A stretch of DNA of 64,000 nt from Synechococcus sp. KORDI-100. Lineage in GTDB: Bacteria; Cyanobacteriota; Cyanobacteriia; PCC-6307; Cyanobiaceae. Numbering within the stretch: the stretch's first letter is position 1; every line of letters begins with the position of its first letter. The position numbers and the translations under genes are program-made. Shown piece after piece: positions 37,088 to 46,514 of the stretch. The stretch spans positions 124,001-188,000 of the forward strand of contig NZ_CP006269.1 of the NCBI RefSeq assembly GCF_000737535.1, given 5' to 3'. Below the pieces are notes generated by a model. That model had not been told where the DNA came from. It worked only from the letters and a program-made list of their open reading frames with translations, and ran no database searches.

Positions 37088-37822
37088 TTGGTCCAGTCCA
37101 CTCCCAGACCTGATCTGCCGCTGACGGCGAGGCTTCAGCAGGATCTCAAGAACGATCTGATCGCAGGCTTGCTGGTGGTGATTCCACTGGCAACCACGAT
37201 CTGGCTGTCGACCATCGTCAGTCGGTTCGTTCTGGCGTTTCTGACGTCGATCCCCAAGCAGTTCAATCCATTCATCACCCTGAATCCTCTGCTTCAGGAT
37301 CTGATCAACCTGGCTTTGGGGCTGACGGTTCCGCTGATGGGGATCCTTCTGATCGGGTTGATGGCTCGCAACATCGTCGGACGCTGGTTGCTGGAGTTCG
37401 GCGAAGGCACGTTGAGTCGGATTCCCCTTGCCGGGTCGGTTTACAAAACCCTCAAGCAGTTGCTGGAGACCGTTCTGCGCGACAACACCAGTCGATTCAG
37501 ACGCGTCGTGCTTGTGGAATATCCCCGGGAAGGTCTGTTCAGCGTTGGTTTTGTCACCGGTCAGGTGGGTCCCTCCCTGCAATCCGATCTCAACGACCCC
37601 CTCCTCAGCGTGTTCATTCCGACAGCACCAAACCCAACGACCGGTTGGTACACCTTGGTTCCGGAGCAGTCCGTCAGGGAACTCGATATTTCTGTTGAGG
37701 AAGCCTTCCGCACGATCATCTCCGCCGGCATCGTCAATCCCGATGAACGGGAGGCGCCGGTGAATCGCAGCTTCTCCAGCCTGATCGCCCAGCTGCGTTC
37801 CTCCGTCTCCTCAACAACCTGA
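37088..37822 (+). CDS. DUF502 family membrane protein
   Basis: A 244-residue protein from TTG with two strong membrane segments (LIAGLLVVIPLATTIWLS and LALGLTVPLMGILLIGLMA). The DUF502 core follows: SRIPLAGSVYKTLKQLLETV, VVLVEYPREGLFSVGFVTG and PTTGWYTLVPEQSV. Relatives in plants (LIKE COV) are linked to trafficking; the bacterial role is unknown. It ends 4 bases before nusB, in one run of genes. Confidence 0.85.
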   Translation: MVQSTPRPDLPLTARLQQDLKNDLIAGLLVVIPLATTIWLSTIVSRFVLAFLTSIPKQFNPFITLNPLLQDLINLALGLTVPLMGILLIGLMARNIVGRWLLEFGEGTLSRIPLAGSVYKTLKQLLETVLRDNTSRFRRVVLVEYPREGLFSVGFVTGQVGPSLQSDLNDPLLSVFIPTAPNPTTGWYTLVPEQSVRELDISVEEAFRTIISAGIVNPDEREAPVNRSFSSLIAQLRSSVSSTT

Positions 37823-37826
37823 CCCG

Positions 37827-38462
37827 ATGCAATCCAGATCGTTGTCCCGTGAGCTGGCGTTGTTGCTCCTCGGCCAGGTGACTGACCAGAGCAAACCAGC
37901 TGACCGGCATCCAACGATGGAGAACCTGCTTCAAAAAGCTCTCGACAGCCTGATGCAGCACTGGCGGGAATCACTGGATGGCAGCGCCGCTGAACTTGAG
38001 CAAGCGCAGCAGGCTCTTCTGGATAGTGAACTTGAGGAGGGTGGTGGATCAACCCTCGAAACGGCCCGGTCCCATCTGCGTGCATCCCTGAGTGCTTCGG
38101 AACAGGTCCTCAATGGTCTCTCCGCCAGCATGGAGTTGCCCCGGTTGCTTCTGCTGGGTGATCAAGATCAGATCCGCCGTTCCGCTCTGAAGCGGGTGCA
38201 ACTGGTTCTGGAACAACGATCCAGCATTGATACGCGCCTCGACTCGGTGATGGAGGGATGGCGTTTCTCCCGATTGCCGCGGATCGACCGAGACATCCTG
38301 CGACTGGCTGTGGTCGATTTGATCGATCTGTCCATACCGGCACCGGTCGCGTTCAATGAGGCGGTGGAACTTGCCAATCGCTACAGCGATGAGCAGGGAC
38401 GTCGCATGATCAATGGCGTCCTCAGACGTTTCCACGACGCTGCAGCGATCTCTCCGGCCTGA
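37827..38462 (+). CDS. nusB: Transcription antitermination factor NusB
   Basis: NusB pairs with S10 (NusE) on boxA RNA to support antitermination of rRNA operons. The 211 residues include a start MQSRSLSRELALLLLGQV, a long variable insertion at about residues 25-95, and the conserved RIDRDILRLAVVDLI, PVAFNEAVELANRYSDE and MINGVLRRF. It is longer than the enterobacterial form, typical of cyanobacteria. The stop overlaps ftsY by one base (TGATG). Confidence 0.93.
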   Translation: MQSRSLSRELALLLLGQVTDQSKPADRHPTMENLLQKALDSLMQHWRESLDGSAAELEQAQQALLDSELEEGGGSTLETARSHLRASLSASEQVLNGLSASMELPRLLLLGDQDQIRRSALKRVQLVLEQRSSIDTRLDSVMEGWRFSRLPRIDRDILRLAVVDLIDLSIPAPVAFNEAVELANRYSDEQGRRMINGVLRRFHDAAAISPA

Positions 38463-40102
38463 TGGTTTTCGATTGGTTTCAGCGCGGTTCGGATCAGCCA
38501 GGGGAACCGCAGCCCACACCTTCACCACAACCCAAATCGGAGACTCCAACGGATCCATCTCCGGAACCGGCATCTGAGCCTTCTCCCGAAACATCAACAG
38601 ACGCCGTCCCGACACCCACACCAAGTCCCTCGCCTGAGGATGAAGCCCTGGTCTGGGCTCGAGAGGCCTACGCCCGACTCAAGGCACAACAGCAAGCCGC
38701 GGCGTCCGCCCCTGTTCAGGAGCCTTCTCCTCAACCAGCTCCAGAAGCATCTTCGGAGCCTGAACCGACCCCCGAACCCACGCCTCCCCTGACCGATGTC
38801 GCTTCACCTGAGGCGTCTGCAGAACCTGCTGCGCTGACTTCAGAACCGACTTCAGAGCCTGAACCGAGTCCGGAAGCATCTTCGAAGCCTGAATCGACCC
38901 CTGAGCCCGGTCCGGAACCGACCCCGGAACCCACGGCGCCAGCCCTCTCCTTTCTGGAGCAGGCCGCGGCCCAGCGTCAGCTGCGCCAGCAGGAACAGGA
39001 GGCTCGTGCTGCGGAGTTACCACCGCCCACGCCAACGGTGGCTCCAGCCTCCACCTCAGCGGTTGACAAGTCGAACGAACCGACTCTCGGTGCTTTTGAT
39101 GAGGAGTTCACCTGGTCGGCAGAGGTTCTTGCAGCGCAGGGACGTCGTGCGGATCAGGTCTCGCTTGAGGAGATCGACTGGCTGAGCAGGCTCCGCCGTG
39201 GTCTCGAAAAGACCCGCCAGGGCTTCGTCACCGGTTTGCTTGAGAACCTTGGAGATGATCCGCTCACCCCTGAGGTTCTCGATGACCTGGAGACCTTGCT
39301 GCTGCGTGCAGATGCCGGTGTCCAGGCCACTGACCAGGTGCTGGATGCGCTGCGTCAGCGGATGAATCAGGAGGTGGTGGATCCCGCCGAAGGCATTCGT
39401 TTTCTCAAAGAACAGCTCCGTGGTCTTCTCGAGGAGCCGATCCGCAGCAGTGGAGTTGATCTGCTGGCGCCTGAACGCGGTCGTCTCAACATCTGGCTGA
39501 TGGTGGGCGTCAATGGCGTTGGTAAGACCACAACCCTCGGGAAGATCGCCAATCTGGCTGTCCGCAGTGGCTACTCAGCTCTCATCGCTGCCGCGGACAC
39601 CTTTCGGGCCGCGGCGGTTCAGCAATTGCAGGTCTGGGGAGATCGCAGCGATGTGACGGTGGTGTCCAACCCCAGCGACAACGCCGACCCGGCTGCTGTT
39701 GTCTTCGATGCCATCGGAGCTGCACGATCTCGGCAGGCTGACTTGCTCCTGGTTGACACAGCTGGCCGTCTGCAGACGAAGCACAACCTGATGGAGGAGC
39801 TTCAGAAGGTGCGCAAGATCATCGATCGGCTTGCTCCGGAGTCAAAGGTTGAATCCCTCCTTGTCCTGGATGCCAGTCAGGGACAGAACGGATTGAGGCA
39901 GGCCATGGCCTTCGCCAAGGCTGCAGGGCTCACAGGCGTTGTGATCACCAAACTCGACGGCACGGCTCGCGGTGGGGTTGCGCTGGCTGTGTCGTCGGAA
40001 GCTGGATTACCGATTCGATTCATCGGTGCTGGCGAGGGCATTCGCGACTTGCGCCCGTTCAACAGTTTTGAATTTGTGGAGGCTCTTCTGGCCGGACGCT
40101 GA
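38462..40102 (+). CDS. ftsY: Signal recognition particle receptor FtsY
   Basis: FtsY docks SRP-ribosome complexes at the membrane. The 546-residue protein has a long acidic Pro/Glu/Ser/Thr-rich N-terminus (about residues 10-165), then an NG domain. G motifs are VGVNGVGKTTTLGKIAN, AADTFRAAAVQQL, LLVDTAGRLQTKHNLM, VITKLDGTARGGVALAV and FIGAGEGIRDLRPFN. The acidic tail likely adapts the receptor to the membrane. Coupled to nusB by TGATG. Confidence 0.96.
   Translation: MVFDWFQRGSDQPGEPQPTPSPQPKSETPTDPSPEPASEPSPETSTDAVPTPTPSPSPEDEALVWAREAYARLKAQQQAAASAPVQEPSPQPAPEASSEPEPTPEPTPPLTDVASPEASAEPAALTSEPTSEPEPSPEASSKPESTPEPGPEPTPEPTAPALSFLEQAAAQRQLRQQEQEARAAELPPPTPTVAPASTSAVDKSNEPTLGAFDEEFTWSAEVLAAQGRRADQVSLEEIDWLSRLRRGLEKTRQGFVTGLLENLGDDPLTPEVLDDLETLLLRADAGVQATDQVLDALRQRMNQEVVDPAEGIRFLKEQLRGLLEEPIRSSGVDLLAPERGRLNIWLMVGVNGVGKTTTLGKIANLAVRSGYSALIAAADTFRAAAVQQLQVWGDRSDVTVVSNPSDNADPAAVVFDAIGAARSRQADLLLVDTAGRLQTKHNLMEELQKVRKIIDRLAPESKVESLLVLDASQGQNGLRQAMAFAKAAGLTGVVITKLDGTARGGVALAVSSEAGLPIRFIGAGEGIRDLRPFNSFEFVEALLAGR
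38520..38940 (+). repeat. Pro/Glu-rich degenerate repeats in ftsY
   Basis: The coding sequence repeats short units for Glu-Pro with Ser or Thr (for example EPSPEAS, EPTPEPT), with related 18-30 base DNA units such as GAACCGACTTCAGAGCCTG. Such tracts often vary in length between strains. Confidence 0.6.
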
Positions 40103-40152
40103 GCGCTCGCGCCAAGGCGTTGCTACTTTGCGACTCCCGCGGTGGCCATGCC

Positions 40153-41565
40153 GTGAGCAGCAAGCCACCCCGTCGACATCCGTCCACACCCCTGCGCAGC
40201 GCGAATCCAACGCCGCAGGCGATGGCATCATTGCGCCAGCTGTTCGACAGTCTCAGCCGTGAACAGCGGCGAAATCAAGACCTCTTGGTGTCCCTCGGCT
40301 TCGCCTTGAGGAGCTTCACCAACCTGCATCGCTTCCTGGAATTGGTTCCGGTGGTTGCGTCTCGGTTGCTCACGGTGGATGGAGCACTGCTTGTGCCGTT
40401 TCAGGCCGACGGCAGGCTCTGGCGGGATCAGTTGCAGGCTGTTCCCGCCGATGACTGTCAGGAGCTGCTGCGCCGACTGGCCGGTTTCGAGCCTGGTCAC
40501 GCTGCTGGTTTCGGCACCGAGGAGAGTCAGCTGCTCGACATGGATCGGCTGGTTCAGCGTCTGTTTCCGAGGGCTGGCATGTTTGCCACCTCCGTTGTCT
40601 CCCGAGGACGTCCTAGAGGGCGGTTGTACGTCTTTGATCTTGCAGGGGAACTGGTCTGGACCGATGTGCATCGCCGCCATGCCCAGCTTGTGGCTGATCT
40701 GGCCGGGGTCGCGATCGAAAACGATCAGATGCTCCAGGAAGCCCGTCGCCATGAACGGGTTGATCGACAGCTGAGCATCGGTGCGGAAATTCAGGCTCAG
40801 CTTCTGCCGGACCGCTGTCCGGTGATTGAAGGGGTTGAACTGGCGGCCCGTTGCAGGCCTGCTTTTCAGGTTGGCGGCGATTACTACGACTTCATTCCAA
40901 CCCGTCCGGAATTGATGGGCCGACGACGTGAGCGAGGCCGCTGGGCTCTGGTGATGGGGGATGTGATGGGCAAGGGGGTGCCAGCCGGTTTGCTGATGAC
41001 GATGTTGCGCGGAATGCTGCGCGCTGAGGTGCTGAGCGGTCTCCCGCCGGATCGCATCCTCCACGACCTGAACCAGTTGGCGCAGGAGGACCTGGCTCAG
41101 TCCCATCGGTTCGTGACGTTGTTCTATTCAGATTTCGATCCGCGCACCCGGTTGCTCCGTTATGCCAATGCTGCTCACAACCCACCGCTGCTCTGGCGTT
41201 CTGAACGGCGCAGCATCAGTCGTTTGGATGCCGCCGGACTCCTGATCGGATTGCAGCCAGAAGCGGATTACAGCAGTGGCGAGGTTCGTTTGGAGCCCGG
41301 GGATGTGCTGCTTTATTACACCGACGGAGTGACCGAAGCTCCTGGAATCACAGGTGATCGATTCGATGAGGCCCGCTTGATCCGGTCGTTGGAGAGTGCC
41401 TGCCGCAGTGGTGAAGGATCCCAGGGCATTCTCAACACCCTGTTCGAGCGGTTGGATCGCTTTGTCGGTTCTGATCGTCAGCTGGAGGACGATGCCTCGA
41501 TGGTGGTGCTGAAGGTGCCGGAGGCGGTCACGCTGCCGAGTGTGAGTCTGCGATCCACGCCCTGA
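40153..41565 (+). CDS. RsbU/SpoIIE-type PP2C phosphatase with N-terminal sensor domain
   Basis: A 470-residue protein from GTG at 40153, with GGTGG just upstream. Residues about 45-215 form a GAF-like sensor domain. A linker then leads to a SpoIIE phosphatase domain with GGDYYDFIPT, VMGDVMGKGVPAGLLMTMLRG, YYTDGVTEAP and EDDASMVVLK, all metal-binding Asp motifs intact. Such enzymes dephosphorylate anti-sigma antagonists in partner switching; no partner is encoded nearby. It lies between ftsY and argH in one direction. Confidence 0.88.
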   Translation: MSSKPPRRHPSTPLRSANPTPQAMASLRQLFDSLSREQRRNQDLLVSLGFALRSFTNLHRFLELVPVVASRLLTVDGALLVPFQADGRLWRDQLQAVPADDCQELLRRLAGFEPGHAAGFGTEESQLLDMDRLVQRLFPRAGMFATSVVSRGRPRGRLYVFDLAGELVWTDVHRRHAQLVADLAGVAIENDQMLQEARRHERVDRQLSIGAEIQAQLLPDRCPVIEGVELAARCRPAFQVGGDYYDFIPTRPELMGRRRERGRWALVMGDVMGKGVPAGLLMTMLRGMLRAEVLSGLPPDRILHDLNQLAQEDLAQSHRFVTLFYSDFDPRTRLLRYANAAHNPPLLWRSERRSISRLDAAGLLIGLQPEADYSSGEVRLEPGDVLLYYTDGVTEAPGITGDRFDEARLIRSLESACRSGEGSQGILNTLFERLDRFVGSDRQLEDDASMVVLKVPEAVTLPSVSLRSTP

Positions 41566-41592
41566 CAAGCTGTTGCCACAGGCTTGTGGGTG

Positions 41593-43005
41593 ATGGCTGG
41601 CGGCGTTACGGGAGGCTCAGATGGAACCTGGAGTGATCGGTTCGAGCAGGGACTTCATCCGTTCATCGAGCGCTTCAACGCATCGATCGGCTTTGACATT
41701 GAGCTGCTGCAGGACGATCTCGATGGATCAATCGCCCATGCCCGCATGCTGGCGGGCTGTGGAGTCATCACAGCTGTGGAGGCCGAGCAGATCGTCGGCG
41801 GCCTGGAGATGATCCGCGCTGAAGCGGCCAGTGGCGTTTTTCAGCCGGGCCTGGCCGATGAGGATGTCCATTTTGCTGTTGAACGCCGTTTGATCGCCTT
41901 GCTGGGTCCGATCGGTAAAAAGCTGCACACCGGTCGCAGTCGCAATGATCAGGTCGGGACCGATCTCCGTCTCTGGCTTCGTCGACGTCTCGATGAACTC
42001 GATCCTGATCTGAGCAGATTGCAGACAGCCCTGTGGCGGCAGGCGGATCGCCATCGCAGCACCTTGATTCCCGGCTACACCCACCTGCAGCGGGCCCAGC
42101 CGCTCTGCCTGGCTCACCATCTGCTGGCCTACATCGAGATGCTGCAGCGAGATCGTGATCGTCTTGGGGATGTACGCAAACGGGTGAACATCTGCCCTCT
42201 CGGTGCCGCAGCTCTGGCGGGCACGCCCGTCCCGATTGACAGACGCAGGACAGCCAGGGACCTTGGTTTTGATGCTCCTTATGCGAACAGTCTCGATGCG
42301 GTGAGCGACCGCGATTTCTGTGTTGAGTTCACAGCTGCAGCGTCCCTTGTCATGGCCCATCTCAGTCGGCTGGCTGAAGAGGTGATTGTCTGGGCGTCAG
42401 AGGAGTTCGGGTTTGTAGGGCTCAGCGATCGTTGCGCCACGGGGAGCAGCTTGATGCCCCAGAAGAAAAATCCCGATGTGCCGGAACTCGTTCGAGGAAA
42501 GTGCGGCCGGGTGTTCGGTCATCTCCAGAGCCTGCTCACGATGATCAAGGGTCTTCCTCTCGCCTACAACAAGGATTTTCAGGAAGATAAGGAAGCGTTG
42601 TTCGATGCCATGCGCACGACGCGGGACTGTGTTGAAGCGATGGCCATCCTGTTTGAGGAGGGACTGACGTTCCGGCCGAAGCGGCTGGAGCAGGCGGTGG
42701 AACAGGATTTCTCCAATGCCACAGATGTGGCTGATTACCTCGTGGCGAAGGGGGTTCCCTTTCGTGAGGCCTACCAGCTGGTTGGTTCCGTGGTTCGTCA
42801 TTGCCTGGAGCGCTCTTGCCTGTTGAGGGATCTCAGCCTTGAGGAGTGGAAGCAGCTCCACCCGGCCTTCGAGGCTGATCTGCATGACGCCCTTGTCCCT
42901 CGCGCCGTTGTGGCGGCTCGTCTCAGTGAAGGGGGCACCGCTTTCGAGCGTGTGGATGAACAGCTGTCAGCCTGGTCGGCTCGACTCGGTCTCGGCATCG
43001 AATGA
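41593..43005 (+). CDS. argH: Argininosuccinate lyase
   Basis: ArgH splits argininosuccinate to arginine and fumarate. From ATG at 41593 it has 470 residues. Marks of the fumarase/aspartase superfamily are [29 protein letters not shown], the signature loop [20 protein letters not shown] and [12 protein letters not shown]. Length is normal. argG is 31 kb to the left. Confidence 0.97.
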   Translation: MAGGVTGGSDGTWSDRFEQGLHPFIERFNASIGFDIELLQDDLDGSIAHARMLAGCGVITAVEAEQIVGGLEMIRAEAASGVFQPGLADEDVHFAVERRLIALLGPIGKKLHTGRSRNDQVGTDLRLWLRRRLDELDPDLSRLQTALWRQADRHRSTLIPGYTHLQRAQPLCLAHHLLAYIEMLQRDRDRLGDVRKRVNICPLGAAALAGTPVPIDRRRTARDLGFDAPYANSLDAVSDRDFCVEFTAAASLVMAHLSRLAEEVIVWASEEFGFVGLSDRCATGSSLMPQKKNPDVPELVRGKCGRVFGHLQSLLTMIKGLPLAYNKDFQEDKEALFDAMRTTRDCVEAMAILFEEGLTFRPKRLEQAVEQDFSNATDVADYLVAKGVPFREAYQLVGSVVRHCLERSCLLRDLSLEEWKQLHPAFEADLHDALVPRAVVAARLSEGGTAFERVDEQLSAWSARLGLGIE

Positions 43006-43081
43006 TCGACCGGGATGACCCGGTTGCGTAAACGGGTCTACGCTGAAATTGCCAGAGGTACGTGCTTCTCCTTCGAAGTCC

Positions 43082-43123
43082 AGGACCCATGGCGATGTTC
43101 CAGGTCCCTCCGGTCCTTTTTTT
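43082..43123 (+). terminator. Possible intrinsic terminator or attenuator between argH and the RNA-binding protein
   Basis: AGGACC (43082-43087) and GGTCCT (43112-43117) can pair over a 24-base loop, and seven T residues (43117-43123) begin at the last base of the stem. It could end argH transcripts or act in the leader of the RNA-binding protein gene, whose start is 21 bases on. The large loop makes this tentative. Confidence 0.35.
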
Positions 43124-43143
43124 CGTACCCAGTCCACTTAAAA

Positions 43144-43719
43144 GTGAGCATTTTCGTCGGCAATCTCCCCTTCCGCGCTGAGCAGGAGGACGTGATCGAG
43201 CTATTTGCCCAGTTCGGTGAAGTTGTGAACTGTGCCCTTCCCCTTGAGCGGGACACAGGTCGCAAACGTGGTTTTGCGTTCATTGAAATGTCCGATGAGT
43301 CGGTCGAGTCGGCGGCGATTGAGGCTCTCCAGGGTGCCGAGCTGATGGGTCGTCCTCTGCGGATCAACAAGGCAGAGCCGCGGGGCAGTGCCCCCCGTCG
43401 TGGAGGCGGCGGCTACGGCGGCGGCGGCAGTGGTGGATATGGCGGCGGCGGTGGCGGTGGATATGGCGGTGGTGGTGGTGGCTACCGAGGTGGTGGCGGC
43501 GGCTACGGCGGCGGTGGCGGTGGATATGGCGGTGGAGGCGGTCAGGATGGCGAACGACGCTCAGGAGCCCGCGGCTGGGAGGATCGCAGTTACGGGGCTC
43601 GCGATAACCGCGACAGCAGTGGCGATGGGGGTTATGACGACGGACGCAGCCGCCGGCGTCGGGGCTCGTCGACCGCAGGAGGAGATGATTATTCCGGATA
43701 CGGCGGCGCTGAGGGTTGA
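43144..43719 (+). CDS. Glycine-rich RNA-binding protein (RRM)
   Basis: A 191-residue protein from GTG at 43144. One RRM domain occupies residues 1-80, with RNP2 IFVGNL and RNP1 RGFAFIEM. A long Gly/Tyr tail follows, then an Arg/Asp/Ser-rich end. This is the cyanobacterial Rbp type, often cold- or stress-induced and, in some species, tied to mRNA placement near thylakoids. The 43 codons open upstream (with FFS before the start) are leader sequence. The leader holds a hairpin and T-run. Confidence 0.9.
   Translation: MSIFVGNLPFRAEQEDVIELFAQFGEVVNCALPLERDTGRKRGFAFIEMSDESVESAAIEALQGAELMGRPLRINKAEPRGSAPRRGGGGYGGGGSGGYGGGGGGGYGGGGGGYRGGGGGYGGGGGGYGGGGGQDGERRSGARGWEDRSYGARDNRDSSGDGGYDDGRSRRRRGSSTAGGDDYSGYGGAEG
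43402..43542 (+). repeat. Glycine-codon low-complexity repeat in the RRM gene
   Basis: About 140 bases made almost only of GGC/GGT codons with spaced TAC or TAT codons, coding for GGGGYGGGG-type units. Prone to length change by slippage. Confidence 0.8.
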
Positions 43720-43726
43720 ACTGGTC

Positions 43727-44731
43727 TTAAAGGCCGGCGTCGCTGAGTTGCTGGCCAGCTGTTTCCAGAACTTCAAGCCCAGCATTCCGACGCTGGGCGT
43801 TCAGACCCAGCTCCCTCCGCCAGTGCCGGGCGCCGGGAACCCCTTCAACCAGTTGCACGAGATGGCGGCATAGATCCCATAGACGTCCGCCGCGGCTCAG
43901 GTGCACTTCAGCGTGGGACTGAAGACCTTTCACCACATCAGACGCCTTGATCGTTCTTGGCATGGCACCGAAGACAACGGCGTCGATGCTCTGCCATCTC
44001 AGGGGATGGGCGTAAGCAGCGCGACCCACCATGGCGCCGTCACAGTGCTGCAATGCCTTCAGACAGTCCTCTGGCGATTCGAGGCCTCCGTTGAGCTCGA
44101 TCAGCAGGTGAGGGCGACGGTGCTTCAACGCTGTCACGCGCTCGTGCTGCAGTGGTGGGATGGTTCTGTTCTGTTTGGGATCAAGTCCCTCCAGCCAGGC
44201 TTTGCGGGCGTGAATGGCAAAACGGCTTGCTCCTGCTGAAGCCACCCGATCCACAAAGGCCGTGAGCAGGGCATCACTGTCGAGATCATCGATGCCAATC
44301 CTGTGCTTCACGGTGACGGGACGATCAGTGGCTGCGCACATCGCTTCCACGCAGCGGGCCACAAGATCGGGCTCCGCCATCAGACAGGCCCCGAAGTTGC
44401 CAGCCAGAACCTTCTGGCTTGGGCAACCAATATTCAAGTTGATCTCGTCATAACCCCAGTCCGTTGCAAGTCGCGCTGCTTCGGCGAGCAGGGCCGGATC
44501 GTCGCCACCGATCTGCAGGGCGATGGGATGTTCGATGGGATCAAAATCCAGGAGTCGATGCCTTCTGTTGCTGTGATGCAGTGCCTGGGCCACCACCATT
44601 TCCGAGTACAGGAGCGCATGCCGACTGATCTGGCGCATCAGCACGCGGAAATGGCGATCCGTGCAGTCGAGCATCGGCGCCACGCTGAAGCGGTAGGCGC
44701 TCATCAGCTGATGGGGCTCGACGGAGTTCAT
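43727..44731 (-). CDS. dusA: tRNA-dihydrouridine synthase A
   Basis: DusA reduces uridine 20/20a in tRNA D-loops using FMN and NADPH. The 334 residues carry FSVAPMLDCTDRHFR, LQIGGDDPALLAEAA, EINLNIGCPSQKVLAGNFGA with the active-site Cys-proximal loop, VTVKHRIGIDD, FAIHARKAWLEGL and IELNGGL. The start is ATG 44731 or 44704 (MSAYRF). It converges with the RRM gene with 7 bases between stops. Confidence 0.93.
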   Translation of the reverse strand: MNSVEPHQLMSAYRFSVAPMLDCTDRHFRVLMRQISRHALLYSEMVVAQALHHSNRRHRLLDFDPIEHPIALQIGGDDPALLAEAARLATDWGYDEINLNIGCPSQKVLAGNFGACLMAEPDLVARCVEAMCAATDRPVTVKHRIGIDDLDSDALLTAFVDRVASAGASRFAIHARKAWLEGLDPKQNRTIPPLQHERVTALKHRRPHLLIELNGGLESPEDCLKALQHCDGAMVGRAAYAHPLRWQSIDAVVFGAMPRTIKASDVVKGLQSHAEVHLSRGGRLWDLCRHLVQLVEGVPGARHWRRELGLNAQRRNAGLEVLETAGQQLSDAGL

Positions 44732-44800
44732 CGACCCATGCTGCCTGTCGGTTGTTCTCCAGTCCGTTTAGAACCGGACGGATGACGTTGTTTCGCATCG

Positions 44801-45295
44801 ATGAATCAGATCGCTGCTGCTTTTTCTCGACGAACGCTGCTCATCGCTGCTTTGACCGGTCCTTTCTGGAGACTCAAGCCTGTTTTGGCAGCATCCAAAG
44901 CAGCTGAACCTGACTGGGACCTGAGTCAGGAGGCCTGGCGTCAGCGACTGTCTCCGGATGCTTACAGGGTGTTGCGTGAGGAGGCTACGGAGCGACCGTT
45001 CACCAGTCCGCTGAACAACGAGAAGCGCCATGGGATCTATCACTGCGCTGGTTGCGATCTTCCCCTGTTCTCGTCGCAGGCCAAGTTCGACAGCGGAACG
45101 GGTTGGCCTAGCTTCTGGCAGCCTTTGTCTCAGGCCGTCGCAACGAAAGTAGATTTCAAATTGATCATCCCCCGCACGGAATATCACTGCCGGCGCTGTG
45201 GAGGCCATCAGGGCCACGTGTTCAATGACGGACCCAGACCGACGGGCAAGCGTTACTGCAACAACGGTGTTGCCCTCCGCTTCCAGCCCGCTTGA
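44801..45295 (+). CDS. msrB: Peptide-methionine (R)-S-oxide reductase with twin-Arg signal
   Basis: MsrB repairs methionine-R-sulfoxide in proteins. The 164 residues start with SRRTLLIAALTG, a Tat-like export signal, so the enzyme probably acts in the periplasm or lumen. The catalytic domain has zinc Cys pairs (CAGCDLPLF, CRRCGG), FDSGTGWPSFW, GHVFNDGP and the active-site RYCNNGVALRF. It overlaps the next gene by 29 bases. Confidence 0.94.
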   Translation: MNQIAAAFSRRTLLIAALTGPFWRLKPVLAASKAAEPDWDLSQEAWRQRLSPDAYRVLREEATERPFTSPLNNEKRHGIYHCAGCDLPLFSSQAKFDSGTGWPSFWQPLSQAVATKVDFKLIIPRTEYHCRRCGGHQGHVFNDGPRPTGKRYCNNGVALRFQPA

Positions 45296-46514
45296 TCTGA
45301 TCGTTGTTGGCGGTGGTCCTGCCGGATATATGGCAGCGATCACCGCAGCTGAGCGGGGAGTTCGGCAGGTGCTGGTGTTGGAAGGAACGCCTGAGCCATT
45401 GCAGAAAGTGCGCATCAGCGGCGGCGGTCGCTGCAACGTGACCCACGCCTGCTGGGACCCCCGTGAACTGGCTGGCCATTACCCCCGCGGCAGCCGACCC
45501 CTGCGTGGTCCCTTCAGTCGCTTCGCCTGCGGGGATGCCGTCTCTTGGTTTGATGAGCATGGGCTCACGTTGGTGGAGGAACCCGATGGACGGATGTTTC
45601 CACAGCAGAACCGCTCCGAGGCTGTGATCCAGTGTTTGCACGGCGCAGCAAGGGCGGCGGGTGTTCAGCTGCGCACGAAGACGATGGTTCAGCAGGTGTG
45701 TTTTCATCCCGACGGTGGTTTTCTGATCGAGGGCCGCGGCCTCGATCCGTTGCATTCGCGTTGCCTGATGCTGGCCACAGGGGGCCATCCCAGCGGCCGG
45801 AAACTGGCGGAAGCCCTCGGTCACCAGCTGGTGCCGCCAGTGCCATCGCTGTTTAGTCTCACCCTGCAGGCTCCTGCCCTGACGGCCTGCAGCGGCATCG
45901 CCATCGATGATGTGGGCCTAGATCTGAAGCTGGGCAACCAGCGCTTTCGTCAGACCGGGCGGGTACTGATCACCCACCGCGGTCTGAGTGGTCCGGCCAC
46001 GCTGCGCCTCTCAGCTTTTGCCGCCAGGGCCCTGCATCAAACTCGTTACCAGGGTGAACTGACGCTGGACTGGAGTGCGGGGTTGGGTCGGTTGGGGGTG
46101 ACCCAGCGCTTGCAGCAGTGGCGGCAAGGGCAGGCCCGGCGAACGCTTTCAGCAGCCAAGCCCTTCGAGCATCTGCCAAGGCGGTTGTGGCAAGCCTTTC
46201 TTGCCATGGCTGGGGTGGAGACAGAGCGCCGTTGGGCTGATCTGCCGATGAAGGCGGAGCGTCAGTTGGTGGAGTTGCTTTGCGCGCAACGTTTGTCAGT
46301 CAAGGGGCGTGGGCCCTTCGGGGAGGAGTTTGTCACCGCCGGTGGTGTCGATCTGGGAGAGGTGAACCTGGCCACGATGGAAAGCCGTCGTTGTCCGGGT
46401 CTGTACCTGGCCGGTGAATTGCTGGACGTGGACGGGGTGACCGGAGGTTTCAACTTTCAGGCCTGCTGGAGTGGCGGCTGGCTGGCGGGTAAGGCAATTG
46501 CAGCGAACTATTGA
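45267..46514 (+). CDS. HI0933/BaiN-family flavoprotein, NAD(P)/FAD-dependent oxidoreductase
   Basis: A 415-residue protein from GTG at 45267. N-terminal LIVVGGGPAGYMAAI binds FAD; then KVRISGGGRCNVTHAC, a family hallmark, LMLATGGHPSG, VLITHRGLSGPATLRLSA and, at the C-terminus, FVTAGGVDLGEVNLATMESR and LLDVDGVTGGFNFQ. Family members reduce double bonds or have unknown activity. The frame is open 23 codons further upstream inside msrB. The end overlaps pilC by 7 bases, tail to tail. Confidence 0.9.
   Translation: MLPSASSPLDLIVVGGGPAGYMAAITAAERGVRQVLVLEGTPEPLQKVRISGGGRCNVTHACWDPRELAGHYPRGSRPLRGPFSRFACGDAVSWFDEHGLTLVEEPDGRMFPQQNRSEAVIQCLHGAARAAGVQLRTKTMVQQVCFHPDGGFLIEGRGLDPLHSRCLMLATGGHPSGRKLAEALGHQLVPPVPSLFSLTLQAPALTACSGIAIDDVGLDLKLGNQRFRQTGRVLITHRGLSGPATLRLSAFAARALHQTRYQGELTLDWSAGLGRLGVTQRLQQWRQGQARRTLSAAKPFEHLPRRLWQAFLAMAGVETERRWADLPMKAERQLVELLCAQRLSVKGRGPFGEEFVTAGGVDLGEVNLATMESRRCPGLYLAGELLDVDGVTGGFNFQACWSGGWLAGKAIAANY

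Noticed and set aside
40228-41106. A 292-codon minus-strand open frame
   Set aside because: Antisense to the RsbU-type phosphatase, whose metal-binding motifs are intact.
43009-43024. ACCGGG/CCCGGT hairpin after argH
   Set aside because: A stable small stem, but followed by TGCG rather than a T-run, so it is not called as a terminator.
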